DNA of 64,000 nt, taken from positions 40,053 through 104,052 of the forward strand of contig JAEEVW010000010.1 in the NCBI GenBank assembly GCA_016291085.1. Direction: 5' to 3'. Under the pieces are notes generated by a model. The model saw nothing but the letters and a program-made list of their open reading frames with translations, had not been told where the DNA came from and did no database searches. This document shows positions 9,747 through 19,442 of this stretch, piece by piece (the stretch's first letter is position 1; every line of letters starts with the position of its first letter). The stretch comes from Prevotella sp. (lineage in GTDB: Bacteria; Bacteroidota; Bacteroidia; Bacteroidales; Bacteroidaceae). The position numbers were made by a program, and so were the translations under genes.

Positions 9747-12434
9747 ATGAAGAAGAGAATCATAGTTTTATACATTGGACTCACGATAACCTTTTTGGCT
9801 ATGGCACAACGGGTTAGCGTGGTAACATCCAAAGGAGCGTCAGCACGTGAGCAGTATGCTGCCGAATACCTCCAGAAGAAACTGACAGACATGGGGTATG
9901 AGGTCACGCCAAAGAAAGGATTGCGCATTACGCTGACTAATGCTAGTAATGGTCCTGCTGAGGGATATACCATCACGAAAGATAAGAAGGCCGTGAGTAC
10001 GGGCCTTCAGGGAATCGTGGTATCGGGCAACGATGCGACGGGTGTTATCTATGGTTGCGTGGAACTGGCTGACCGTATTCGTCAAAAAGGGTCGCTGGAT
10101 ATCGAGCCTGTGCAGGAGACACCAGGTATGGTGATGCGCGGCACGTGCATCGGACTGCAGAAGACGGTGTATCTGCCTGGTCATGCTGTGTATGAATACC
10201 CCTATACGCCCGAGAACTTCCCTTGGTTTTACGATAAGGCAGAGTGGCTGAAGTATCTCGACATGATGGTTGAGAACAAATACAATTCGCTGTACCTTTG
10301 GAACGGACATCCCTTTGCCTCGCTGGTGAAACTGAAGGACTATCCCTTCGCCTTGGAGGTAGACGAGGAGACCTTTAAGAAGAACGAGGAAATCTTCTCA
10401 TTCCTGACCCACGAGGCTGACAAACGTGGCATTTGGGTCATTCAGATGTTCTATAACATCATCCTGAGTAAGCCCTTTGCCGACCACTATGGCCTGAAGA
10501 CACAGGATCGTCATCGCCCCATCACACCACTGATTTCTGACTATACCCGCAAGTCCATTGCCGCCTTTATCGAAAAATATCCCAATGTGGGACTGTTAGT
10601 CTGCTTGGGCGAAGCAATGGCAACGATAGATGATGACGTAACGTGGATGAAGGAGACCATTATCCCAGGCATTAAGGACGGACTGACAGCCAGTGGACGA
10701 GCCACTGTGCCCGACGGTTCTCCGTCGGGGCTCCCCCCCATCGTGCTCCGTTCCCACGACACAGACGGCCCATTGGTGCTGAAGGAGTCGCTCCCCCTCT
10801 ATCCCAACATTTATACAATGTCGAAATATACGGGGGAGTCGTTGACCACCTACGAGCCAGGAGGTCCTTGGGGCGAGACGCATCGTCAGCTGGCAGATGC
10901 TGCTCCAGTGCATATCGATAACGTACATATCTTGGCGAACTTGGAACCTTGGCGTTGGTCGTCGCCCGCTTTTATCGAGAAAACCGTTCAGGCTATGCAT
11001 CGTGTACATCACTCGAAGGGTTTGCACCTCTATCCGCAGGCTTCCTATTGGGACTGGCCTTATACGGCAGACAAGTTACCCAATGGCGAACGTCTGAAAC
11101 AGTTGGATCGCGACTGGATGTGGTATCAAGCTTGGGGACGCTATGCGTGGAATGACCAGCGTGGCGAAGACAGTGAATACTGGCTTAAGATTCTTATGGA
11201 CTATTATGGTATTAAAGACAGATACACAGGTCAACTAGTGTTGGAGGCCTATAATGAAAGTGGCGAGATTGCTCCCAAATTGCTGCGTCGCTTCGGCATT
11301 ACGGAGGGTAACCGCCAGACGCTTCTTCTTGGTATGACAATGGGACAACTTGTCAACCCCTACAAATACACCATCTATCCTGGTTTCTATGAGAGCTGTG
11401 GACCACAGGGCGAGAAACTCATAGAATACGTGGAAAAAGAATATAAAGGCGAGAAACATCAAGGTGAGCTGCCTTTAGACATTGTTGACCAATGTGTGGA
11501 ACACGGAAATAATGCAGCACGTAACGTTATCTTTGCCGTACAGAACGTTGAAAAGCATCAAGAGGAATTCCTACGCTTTGCCAACGACATGTTCTGTTAT
11601 TGGAAATTTGCAGAATCATTCCGTGCAAAGGTGCTTGCTGCCCAGCAGGTTTTGAACTACAAATGGACAAAAGACCTTAAGTATTTAGACAATGCCGTTC
11701 CTTTGTTGGAACAAAGTGTGGCTCTTTGGCATGAACTTGTTGCTTTTGCAGATAGTAGTTATCTTTATGCTAACTCCATGCAGACGCAGCAGCGCCGCAT
11801 CCCGGTAGGAGGTGATGGAGGCAAGATGAAGACATGGGGCGAACTGGAAAAGGTGTATCAGGAGGAACTCGATGCCTTTAAGGAGAACATCGAGAAGCTG
11901 AAGCATCCTGTAGCACAGACGAATGTCAAGATACTGCCTGCAAATAATGCAAAGGTCAACTACAAAGGCGCCACCGTTACACTCGAGAAGGGTGCCATCC
12001 TCTTTGAGAATCGTCCAGATACCCCCGTCGATTCCATTGCTCCTGAGTTGGCCGGCCTGCAAGCCCTCGTGCTGAATCGCGACACCACCCGCATTGTGGG
12101 AACGACTCTTGTTTTTGAGAGCGAGAACCCCGTCAAGGTGCTGGTTGGTCTTTTCAAGGATGACGATAAGAAATTTGCCAAGGCTCCCAAACTGGAGATT
12201 GACGCAACGGGCAATGAGTACGGTCAGGCAGAACCCATTCTGACCAATGCCATCAGCATCGTACAGATGCCTAAAGTCAATATTCATCAGTATTCTCTGC
12301 CAGCAGGTCGTAACACCATCCGTCTGCCAAAGGGAATTCTTATGGTGGCAGGTTTTACGGATAGCACCATCACTCCACGCGACTGCGGCTTAAGTGGACC
12401 ATCCAGCGAAGTTGATTGGCTGTTTCAAAAGTAA
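9747..12434 (+). CDS. secreted glycoside hydrolase with alpha-glucuronidase/GH20-type N-terminal domain
   Basis: Signal peptide; zincin-like N-terminal domain then TIM-barrel-like region (EWLKYLDMMVENKYNSLYLWNGHPFASLV). Confidence 0.6.
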   Translation: MKKRIIVLYIGLTITFLAMAQRVSVVTSKGASAREQYAAEYLQKKLTDMGYEVTPKKGLRITLTNASNGPAEGYTITKDKKAVSTGLQGIVVSGNDATGVIYGCVELADRIRQKGSLDIEPVQETPGMVMRGTCIGLQKTVYLPGHAVYEYPYTPENFPWFYDKAEWLKYLDMMVENKYNSLYLWNGHPFASLVKLKDYPFALEVDEETFKKNEEIFSFLTHEADKRGIWVIQMFYNIILSKPFADHYGLKTQDRHRPITPLISDYTRKSIAAFIEKYPNVGLLVCLGEAMATIDDDVTWMKETIIPGIKDGLTASGRATVPDGSPSGLPPIVLRSHDTDGPLVLKESLPLYPNIYTMSKYTGESLTTYEPGGPWGETHRQLADAAPVHIDNVHILANLEPWRWSSPAFIEKTVQAMHRVHHSKGLHLYPQASYWDWPYTADKLPNGERLKQLDRDWMWYQAWGRYAWNDQRGEDSEYWLKILMDYYGIKDRYTGQLVLEAYNESGEIAPKLLRRFGITEGNRQTLLLGMTMGQLVNPYKYTIYPGFYESCGPQGEKLIEYVEKEYKGEKHQGELPLDIVDQCVEHGNNAARNVIFAVQNVEKHQEEFLRFANDMFCYWKFAESFRAKVLAAQQVLNYKWTKDLKYLDNAVPLLEQSVALWHELVAFADSSYLYANSMQTQQRRIPVGGDGGKMKTWGELEKVYQEELDAFKENIEKLKHPVAQTNVKILPANNAKVNYKGATVTLEKGAILFENRPDTPVDSIAPELAGLQALVLNRDTTRIVGTTLVFESENPVKVLVGLFKDDDKKFAKAPKLEIDATGNEYGQAEPILTNAISIVQMPKVNIHQYSLPAGRNTIRLPKGILMVAGFTDSTITPRDCGLSGPSSEVDWLFQK
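10701..10729. repeat. in-frame palindromic element
   Basis: GCCACTGTGCCCGACGGTTCTCCGTCGGG; arms 10710-10717 / 10722-10729, encodes ATVPDGSPSG. Confidence 0.8.
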
Positions 12435-12450
12435 AAAGGTAAAAAAATAG
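12427..12450. repeat. octamer repeat (AAAGGTAA-type), stop codon of upstream gene lies within it
   Basis: AAAAGTAA AAAGGTAA AAAAATAG. Confidence 0.65.
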
Positions 12451-12454
12451 TGCA

Positions 12455-15400
12455 ATGAGAAAGACAGGCAATAAGCAGGCAGACATAAGGGTATGGGGTG
12501 TTTTACTTTTTTACCTTTTTACCTTTTCTCCTTTGCTGGCTGACGATATCAGCCAGCAAGAGATGCAGCGCATCTACCAAGAGGTGCGCACGCCTTATAA
12601 ATATGGTATGGTGGTAGCCCCTACGGACAACTACCACAAGATAGACTGTCCGACAGTGTTCCGTGAAGGCGAAAAATGGCTGATGACCTATGTCGTTTAT
12701 AACGGCAAGGACGGACTCGATGGACGAGGCTATGAGACGTGGCTGGCTGAGAGTGACGACTTGTTGCATTGGACGACGAAGGGACGCCTTCTGTCGTATA
12801 AAGACGATGGTTGGGACATGAATCAGCGAGGTGGTTTTCCTGCCCTCATCGATTGGACTTGGGGCGGGGGCTACGAGCTCGGCGAATACAAAGGCAAGCA
12901 TTGGATGACCTATATCGGTGGGCACGGTACAGGCTACGAAGCTGTGCGCGAACCCCTGAACATCGGAATGGCTTGGACACAGGGCGAAATCACTAAAGCC
13001 CATGAGTGGCAGTCAGGCGAAAAACCGCTGATGAGCATTAATGACAAAGACGTGCAATGGTGGGAGCAATTGGTGCAATACAAGAGTACCATTTATAGCC
13101 TCACCCCCAGCTCCTCTCCGAAGGGCGAGGGGAGTGGTTTGCCCAAAGAACTGGCGAAGTATCGTTTTGTGATGTTCTACAATGCTGGCGGCGTCAATCC
13201 AGATAACAATTTGAAGGCTGAGCGCATTGGTATAGCCCTCAGCAACGACCTGAAGAAATGGAAACGCTATGATGGTAATCCCGTCTTTGCCAATGAGGTA
13301 GGTGGCATCATCACGGGTGATGCCCAGATAGCCAAGATGGGCGACCTGTATGTGATGTTTTATTTCAAGGCCTACGACCCGTCGCGCAAGTATAATGCCT
13401 TCAATACCTTTGCTGTGAGTCGCGACCTCATTCATTGGCAGCGATGGGAGGGTGAAGACCTCATCTGGCCCACGAAACCCTACGACGAGATGTTTGCCCA
13501 TAAGAGCTATGTAGTGAAGCACGATGGGGTGGTGTACCATTTTTATTGTGCAGTGAACAACGATCAACAGCGTGGCATCGCCGTTGCTACGAGTGTACCC
13601 ATGGGGCGCTCTGAGGTGCGTTTTCCAGAACCTGAACGCAAAGGTCGTCGCACGATCACTAACCTCAACGAAGGATGGATGGCAAGCATTGTGCCCGACG
13701 GAGAACCGTCGGGAACGGTGGCAGAACCATCGGGCGTCACCATCCCCCACAACTTCGATGACTACTACGGCTACCGCCAGCTACGGCATGGAAACCTGCA
13801 CGGTAGTGCCGTTTATCAGAAAACATTCGTCGCTCAACCACAAGAGGATAAGCGCTACTTCCTGCAGTTCGAGGGCGTGGGCACGTATGCTACCATCACC
13901 CTTAATGATACGCAATATTCTAAGGAACTGATTGGTCGCACCGTCTTTACCCTTGACGTTACAGAGGCTTTGAATACGGGCAAGAACACATTACACGTTC
14001 TTGTCGATCATCCTGCCATGCAGACGGAGTCACCTTGGGTATGTGGAGGTTGCTCATCAGAATGGGGTTTCTCTGAAGGTAGTCAGCCCTTTGGCATCTT
14101 CCGTCCTGTAACGCTCATCGAAACGGATGCTGTGCGCATTGAACCCTTTGGTGTGCATATTTGGAATAACGCTACCTGTGACTCAGTATTTATCGACACA
14201 GAGGTCAAGAATTACACCCAACAGCCTCAGACCTTTGAACTGGTCAATAAGTTTGCCCTCGCCTCTGGCAAAACTGTGTTCCGCCTATCACAAGAAATGA
14301 GACTGGAACCAGGAGAAATGCGAGTCATCCACCAGTCTTCTGCCATATCCAATGTACACCGCTGGTGTCTTGACGATCCTTATCTTTACACGCTCACATC
14401 AATGCTAAAGCGACCAGACCATTACGATGGTGATAGCAACCAACAGCGTGAGCCTGCCTACGTTACTTTCGATGAGGTGCGGACACCCTTCGGTATTCGT
14501 AACATCTCATGGCCTGTTAAGCGCAACGACGGAGATCATCGTTTCTTCCTCAACGGACAGCCAGTCTTTATCAATGGCACTTGCGAGTATGAACACCTTT
14601 TGGGTAATAGCCACGCCTTTACCCCAGAGCAGATCCGCTCGCGCATCAAGCAGATTACCAATGCGGGCTTTAACGCCTTCCGAGAGGCCCATCAGCCCCA
14701 TAACCTGCTCTATCAGCAGTTGCTCGACGAACAAGGCATCCTCTTCTGGAGCCAGTTCTCAGCACATATCTGGTACGATACTCCACAATTCCGTGAGAAC
14801 TTCAAACGGCTGCTAGTGCGATGGATTAAGGAGCGTCGCAATTCGCCCTCTGTTATCCTTTGGGGATTGCAGAACGAGAGTATCCTGCCCAAGGACTTTG
14901 CAGAAGAGTGCAGCGATATTATCCGCTCGCTTGACCCCACCTGTCGTGATCAGCGCCTCATTACTACGTGTAATGGTGGTGAGGGTACCGATTGGAACGT
15001 CATCCAGAACTGGAGTGGCACATACGGAGGCTCTGCTGAGAACTACGACAATGAGCTGAAGCGCCCTGAGCAATTGCTGAATGGCGAATATGGTGCTTGG
15101 CGCACCATCGACCTGCATGGTGATGCGAAATATAGCGAGGAAAGTTTTACCAAGCTATTGGAAACCAAGGTGCGGTTGGCAGAGAAAGCGTTTGATGTCA
15201 GCGGGGAAACCGCTGACAGCAAGGGCGTCTGCGGCCACTTCCAGTGGCTCTTCACCTCACACGACAATCCAGGCCGTGTGCAACCCGATGGCGCCCTACG
15301 TCGTATCGACAAGATTGGACCGATCAACTATAAAGGGCTGACGACGATTTGGGAGGAGCCTACGCCTGCGTATTATATGTATAGGCAGCGGTATGCGGGA

Positions 15401-16519
15401 AGACCCGACGGAAAACCGTCGGGCACAGTGGGCACCGCTGCAGGGTTTAATTCCAATGCTGCAGACAATCCCACCGCTGCTGACAGGAATCGCGACCTCG
15501 TGAAGGGTGCTGATGGGTATCAGTATCTATACCGCATCAATTGTGGTGGTGATGCTTTTGTCGATGAGTTCGGACAGCAATGGCTGGCGGACGACACCCT
15601 CTATAGCCACTCGTGGGGTCAGGACTATGGCATGCATCCCTATCAGGCTTCGCAACGCCACATCGCAGAAGACATTCGTGGAACCAAGAGCGACGAATTG
15701 TTCCAATATTTCCGCTTTGGACGCCATCGTTTGTGGTACGACTTAGATGTCAGTGGAGGATTGCGTGCCACACTCCTACCTTCAGGTGGGAGAACTACTG
15801 ACAGCGAGTATCGCATTGAACTTTACTTCGCGGAGCCTTGGCACGGAAAGGGTGGTGGCGAGCGTGATGACTATGAGGGCATGCGCATCTTTGATGTAGC
15901 TGTGAATGGTGAGACTGTTGTCGATGATCTCGACCCATGGGCTGAGGCTGGCTATTGTGGGGCCATGAAACGTGTGGTTACTGCTAAGGCTAAAGACGGA
16001 AAACTTCGTATCTCCTTCCCAGAAGTGAAGGCTGGGCAGGCTGTCATTTGTGGTATTGCGATAGCAACTGTATCGCCTGTTGCGACTCAGTCGCAACAAA
16101 CGGTAAATGCAATTCCGACCTCTTGGCGAGCCTTCGATACAGACACCATCGCAAAGTTGCCAAAGGAGTTGCTGCCAAAAGATACAGAAGCCCGTCCGGC
16201 TTCCGTCTATGAGCCTGCAGCTAATAGCCAAAAGACAAAAGCAGGTAGCGGAACCTCCTTTGTCATCAAGCCTGGTTTGGGTCAGGAGTATGCCCTGCGT
16301 TTCCGTTATAAGAACACGACAGGCAACCCTGTGAAGGCCCGCATGACCATTACGGATTCGAAGCGTACCACGCTGGTGGATCGTGACATCACGTTCCCTC
16401 CCACGCCCAATAAGTTCAAAATGCTCTCGACGACCACTGGTACCCAGATTAATGCGGGTACTTATACTGTCTGCATTGACACCAAGGATGTAGAATTTAA
16501 AGAACTCGAAATCCAATAG
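12455..16519 (+). CDS. multidomain secreted glycoside hydrolase: GH43/GH32-like beta-propeller + GH2 + malectin-like domain
   Basis: 1354 aa; propeller motifs; GH2 core RWIKERRNSPSVILWGLQNES; C-terminal malectin-like ELYFAEPWHG. Confidence 0.75.
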   Translation: MRKTGNKQADIRVWGVLLFYLFTFSPLLADDISQQEMQRIYQEVRTPYKYGMVVAPTDNYHKIDCPTVFREGEKWLMTYVVYNGKDGLDGRGYETWLAESDDLLHWTTKGRLLSYKDDGWDMNQRGGFPALIDWTWGGGYELGEYKGKHWMTYIGGHGTGYEAVREPLNIGMAWTQGEITKAHEWQSGEKPLMSINDKDVQWWEQLVQYKSTIYSLTPSSSPKGEGSGLPKELAKYRFVMFYNAGGVNPDNNLKAERIGIALSNDLKKWKRYDGNPVFANEVGGIITGDAQIAKMGDLYVMFYFKAYDPSRKYNAFNTFAVSRDLIHWQRWEGEDLIWPTKPYDEMFAHKSYVVKHDGVVYHFYCAVNNDQQRGIAVATSVPMGRSEVRFPEPERKGRRTITNLNEGWMASIVPDGEPSGTVAEPSGVTIPHNFDDYYGYRQLRHGNLHGSAVYQKTFVAQPQEDKRYFLQFEGVGTYATITLNDTQYSKELIGRTVFTLDVTEALNTGKNTLHVLVDHPAMQTESPWVCGGCSSEWGFSEGSQPFGIFRPVTLIETDAVRIEPFGVHIWNNATCDSVFIDTEVKNYTQQPQTFELVNKFALASGKTVFRLSQEMRLEPGEMRVIHQSSAISNVHRWCLDDPYLYTLTSMLKRPDHYDGDSNQQREPAYVTFDEVRTPFGIRNISWPVKRNDGDHRFFLNGQPVFINGTCEYEHLLGNSHAFTPEQIRSRIKQITNAGFNAFREAHQPHNLLYQQLLDEQGILFWSQFSAHIWYDTPQFRENFKRLLVRWIKERRNSPSVILWGLQNESILPKDFAEECSDIIRSLDPTCRDQRLITTCNGGEGTDWNVIQNWSGTYGGSAENYDNELKRPEQLLNGEYGAWRTIDLHGDAKYSEESFTKLLETKVRLAEKAFDVSGETADSKGVCGHFQWLFTSHDNPGRVQPDGALRRIDKIGPINYKGLTTIWEEPTPAYYMYRQRYAGRPDGKPSGTVGTAAGFNSNAADNPTAADRNRDLVKGADGYQYLYRINCGGDAFVDEFGQQWLADDTLYSHSWGQDYGMHPYQASQRHIAEDIRGTKSDELFQYFRFGRHRLWYDLDVSGGLRATLLPSGGRTTDSEYRIELYFAEPWHGKGGGERDDYEGMRIFDVAVNGETVVDDLDPWAEAGYCGAMKRVVTAKAKDGKLRISFPEVKAGQAVICGIAIATVSPVATQSQQTVNAIPTSWRAFDTDTIAKLPKELLPKDTEARPASVYEPAANSQKTKAGSGTSFVIKPGLGQEYALRFRYKNTTGNPVKARMTITDSKRTTLVDRDITFPPTPNKFKMLSTTTGTQINAGTYTVCIDTKDVEFKELEIQ
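12501..12531. repeat. octamer TTTTACCT tandem encoding the signal-peptide core
   Basis: TTTTACTT TTTTACCT TTTTACCT TTTCTCC encodes LFYLFTFSP. Confidence 0.75.
13101..13137. repeat. in-frame C/G-rich palindromic element (half copy)
   Basis: TCACCCCCAGCTCCTCTCCGAAGGGCGAGGGGAGTGG encodes LTPSSSPKGEGSG. Confidence 0.75.
13691..13736. repeat. in-frame palindromic element
   Basis: CCCGACGG AGAA CCGTCGGG (13694-13713), followed by GAACGGTGGCAGAACCATCGGGC; encodes VPDGEPSGTVAEPSG. Confidence 0.8.
15196..15218. repeat. in-frame hairpin
   Basis: TGTCAGCGG GGAAA CCGCTGACA. Confidence 0.6.
15404..15432. repeat. in-frame palindromic element, reverse orientation
   Basis: CCCGACGG AAAA CCGTCGGG CACAGTGGG; encodes RPDGKPSGTVG. 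Confidence 0.8.
16079..16097. repeat. in-frame perfect palindrome
   Basis: GTTGCGACT C AGTCGCAAC. Confidence 0.65.
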
Positions 16520-16559
16520 ATAAGTTGCATCTCGAAAATGAAAATAAATCCTAATTTAT

Positions 16560-16590
16560 TTTGCATTTTATTCGATTTACACTACCTTTG
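16560..16590 (+). promoter_or_regulatory. promoter of folP
   Basis: TTTG (16560-16563) - 19 nt - TACCTTTG (16583-16590); ATG at 16600. Confidence 0.75.
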
Positions 16591-16599
16591 TAGGCAGTT

Positions 16600-17391
16600 A
16601 TGGACTATACGCTGAATTGTAACGGGCAGTTGCTTGAACTCAACACACCACAGGTGATGGGCATCCTTAATGTGACGCCAGACTCTTTCTATGCTGATAG
16701 TCGTCAGCAGACGGAACACGACGTGGCTAAAAGGGCAGAAGAGATTCTCGTTCAAGGTGGTAGCATCATCGATGTGGGGGCCTGTTCGACACGTCCGGAT
16801 AGTGTACCCGTTAGTGAATCGGAAGAAATGGAGCGCCTGCGTTGGAGTTTGGCGATTATTCGTCGCGAGGTCCCTCAAGCCATTATTAGTGTCGACACTT
16901 TCCGTCCTTCAGTGGCTCGTATGGTAGTCGAGGAATACGGAGTTGACATCATCAACGATGTGGGTGCTCCTGCTAACAGCCAACATGACATGTTCCGTAT
17001 GGTCAGTCGCTTGCGCGTTCCTTATATATATATGTCCAGGAAGAGCACTATGAGGGACATCCTGCTCGATTGTGCTGAGGTAGCAGACAAGTTGCGTTCC
17101 ATGGGACAGAAAGATATTATTATTGACCCTGGCTTTGGTTTTGGCAAGACGTTAGAACAGAATTATGAGGTCATGAGTCAGTTGGAACGTCTTAAAATGT
17201 TAAGACTCCCAGTGCTCGTTGGCGTTTCTCGTAAATCGATGATATACAGGCTGTTGGAAACCAATCCGGAACAGGCTCTCAATGGAACAACAGCGCTCAA
17301 TACCATTGCCCTGTTGAAGGGTGCCTCTATATTGCGAGTCCACGATGTTCGTGAAGCGGTGGAATGTGTGAAAATCCTTTCTAAACTCTAA
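16600..17391 (+). CDS. folP: dihydropteroate synthase
   Basis: MGILNVTPDSFYADS, IDVGACSTRPDS, DPGFGFGKT. Confidence 0.96.
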   Translation: MDYTLNCNGQLLELNTPQVMGILNVTPDSFYADSRQQTEHDVAKRAEEILVQGGSIIDVGACSTRPDSVPVSESEEMERLRWSLAIIRREVPQAIISVDTFRPSVARMVVEEYGVDIINDVGAPANSQHDMFRMVSRLRVPYIYMSRKSTMRDILLDCAEVADKLRSMGQKDIIIDPGFGFGKTLEQNYEVMSQLERLKMLRLPVLVGVSRKSMIYRLLETNPEQALNGTTALNTIALLKGASILRVHDVREAVECVKILSKL

Positions 17392-17410
17392 ACAGTCATC
17401 TCTATATACT

Positions 17411-18187
17411 ATGTTCTTCGAATTTGGAATCAAAGATATTGTCGACATCCTGTTGGTAGCCCTGATACTTTATTACATCTACCGACTGATGAAAGAGTCA
17501 CGTTCACTGAATGTCTTCATGGGCATTCTGGTGTTTGTTGTTTTGTGGCTGGTGGTGTCGCAGGTTTTACAGATGAGGCTGTTAGGGTCCATTCTCGACA
17601 AGTTTGTCAGCGTGGGTGTCATTGTGCTTGTTATCCTGTTTCAGGACGAAATCCGTAAGTTTCTTTATAACCTGGGTGCTCACCAGCGAATGAAGAGTTT
17701 CCGCAAGTTCCTTTCGCTTAACGATAAGAAGCAAGATACAGAGAAACTGAAACAGATCATCATGCCTATCGTGATGTCGTGTATGAGTATGAGTAAGAAG
17801 AAGGTGGGTGCTCTTATCGTTATCCAGCGGGCTACTCCTCTTGACGATATTGTTGCAACTGGTGAACGTATTGATGCGGAAATTAGTCAGCGACTGATAG
17901 AGAACTTGTTTTTCAAGAACTCACCTCTACACGATGGAGCTATGGTGATTGTCGATCATCGCATCAGGGCTGCAGGATGTATTCTGCCTGTATCGCACAA
18001 CTTGAACATTCCCAAGGAATTAGGACTTCGCCATCGTGCAGCATTGGGTATTACGCATGAGAGCGACAGTGTGGCTATCGTCGTTTCTGAGGAGACGGGT
18101 GGCATTTCTGTTGCCATACATAGTCAGTTCCAGTTGAGACTGACTGCTGAAAAGTTAGAAAGTATCCTGACACAGGAACTTGCGTAA
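17411..18187 (+). CDS. cdaA: diadenylate cyclase (DisA_N domain, CdaA type)
   Basis: TM N-terminus then GALIVIQR...NSPLHDGAMVIV...RHRAALGITHESDSVAIVVSEETGGIS. Confidence 0.95.
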   Translation: MFFEFGIKDIVDILLVALILYYIYRLMKESRSLNVFMGILVFVVLWLVVSQVLQMRLLGSILDKFVSVGVIVLVILFQDEIRKFLYNLGAHQRMKSFRKFLSLNDKKQDTEKLKQIIMPIVMSCMSMSKKKVGALIVIQRATPLDDIVATGERIDAEISQRLIENLFFKNSPLHDGAMVIVDHRIRAAGCILPVSHNLNIPKELGLRHRAALGITHESDSVAIVVSEETGGISVAIHSQFQLRLTAEKLESILTQELA

Positions 18188-18240
18188 ACGTAAACGCTTA
18201 ATAATTCATAATTCATAATGTATTATTGAGAATTATTTTG

Positions 18241-18248
18241 TACCTTTG
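18241..18248 (+). promoter_or_regulatory. -7 box upstream of pta
   Basis: TACCTTTG 45 nt before the pta ATG. Confidence 0.6.
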
Positions 18249-18292
18249 CAGACAGTGAATAATTTAGGACTAATTTTAAATAAAAGCAAACT

Positions 18293-19303
18293 ATGGATTT
18301 ATTAAGTCAAATCGTAGCGCGTGCTAAGAGTAACAAGCAGCGCATCGTGCTCCCTGAAGCAGAAGAGGAGCGTACACTCTGTGCAGCCGATAAGGCATTG
18401 GCTGATAACCTCGCAGACATCATCCTGATTGGTAACCCTGCTAAAGTGGAGGCTTTGGCCAAGGAGAAGGGTCTGACAAATATTGGTAAGGCAACCCTTA
18501 TCGACCCAGAGAACTACGACAAGAGCGAGGAACTGGCTGAGAAACTGGCTGAGATTCGCAAGTCGAAGGGTATGACCATCGAGGAGGCTCGCAAGCTGAT
18601 TAAGAACCCCTTGTATCTGGGTTGTATGATTATCAAGACTGAGGGTGCTGATGGTCAGATTTCTGGTGCATTGAGTACTACGGGCGACACCCTGCGTCCT
18701 GCTCTGCAAATCATCAAGTGCCAGCCTGGTATCACTTGCGTTAGTGGTGGTCTGCTGCTCATCTCTAAGGAGAAGCAATATGGTGAGGATGGTGTGCTCG
18801 TCGTAGGTGACGTCGCTGTAACACCTATGCCCGATGCTGCTCAGCTCTCTCAGATTGCTGTCTGCACCGCTCAGACTGCTAAGAGTGTTGCTGGTTTTGC
18901 TGACCCCAGAGTGGCTATGCTGAGCTTCTCAACAAAGGGTTCTGCCAAGCACGAGGTGTGCGACAAGGTCATTGAGGCTACCAAGCTGGCTAAGGAGCTG
19001 GATCCCAACTTGAAGATTGATGGTGAGCTGCAGGCTGATGCTGCTCTCGTACCAAGTGTTGGTGCCAAGAAGGCTCCTGGCTCTGAGATTGCTGGCAAGG
19101 CCAACGTGCTGGTATTCCCCAACCTCGAGGTAGGAAACATTGGCTATAAGATGGTTCAGCGCCTGGGTGATGCAATCGCTATTGGCCCGATTTTGCAGGG
19201 CATTGCTCGTCCTGTGAACGACCTTTCTCGTGGCTGCTCTGTAGACGACATCTACTACATGATAGCCATCACCGCTTGTCAGGCAATGGACGCTAAGAAG
19301 TAG
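18293..19303 (+). CDS. pta: phosphate acetyltransferase
   Basis: PTA_PTB family; IVLPEAEEERT, GLLLISK...MPDAAQLSQIA, PNLEVGNIGYKMVQRLG. Confidence 0.96.
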   Translation: MDLLSQIVARAKSNKQRIVLPEAEEERTLCAADKALADNLADIILIGNPAKVEALAKEKGLTNIGKATLIDPENYDKSEELAEKLAEIRKSKGMTIEEARKLIKNPLYLGCMIIKTEGADGQISGALSTTGDTLRPALQIIKCQPGITCVSGGLLLISKEKQYGEDGVLVVGDVAVTPMPDAAQLSQIAVCTAQTAKSVAGFADPRVAMLSFSTKGSAKHEVCDKVIEATKLAKELDPNLKIDGELQADAALVPSVGAKKAPGSEIAGKANVLVFPNLEVGNIGYKMVQRLGDAIAIGPILQGIARPVNDLSRGCSVDDIYYMIAITACQAMDAKK

Positions 19304-19440
19304 ACCCACCCCCAACCCCTCCCTATATGGAGGGGAGTAGATAGATAAAACGAAGTATAACAAAATAAAAAACGCCCCTAAAACTCCCTAATAGGTGACT
19401 ACTCCTCCCCATACAGGGGGAGGCTGGGAGGGGGTCTGAA
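19304..19440. repeat. C/G-rich composite inverted repeat between pta and ackA
   Basis: ACCCACCCCCAACCCCTCCCTATATGGAGGGGAGTAG ... GACTACTCCTCCCCATACAGGGGGAGGCTGGGAGGGGGTC. Confidence 0.85.
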
Positions 19441-19442
19441 TT

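Noticed and set aside
10701-10729. Cobalamin riboswitch fragment (GCCACTG motif), prompted by the nearby B12 genes
   Set aside because: Lies in mid-ORF, other B12-box blocks are missing, and the motif recurs in several unrelated genes as part of the palindrome family.
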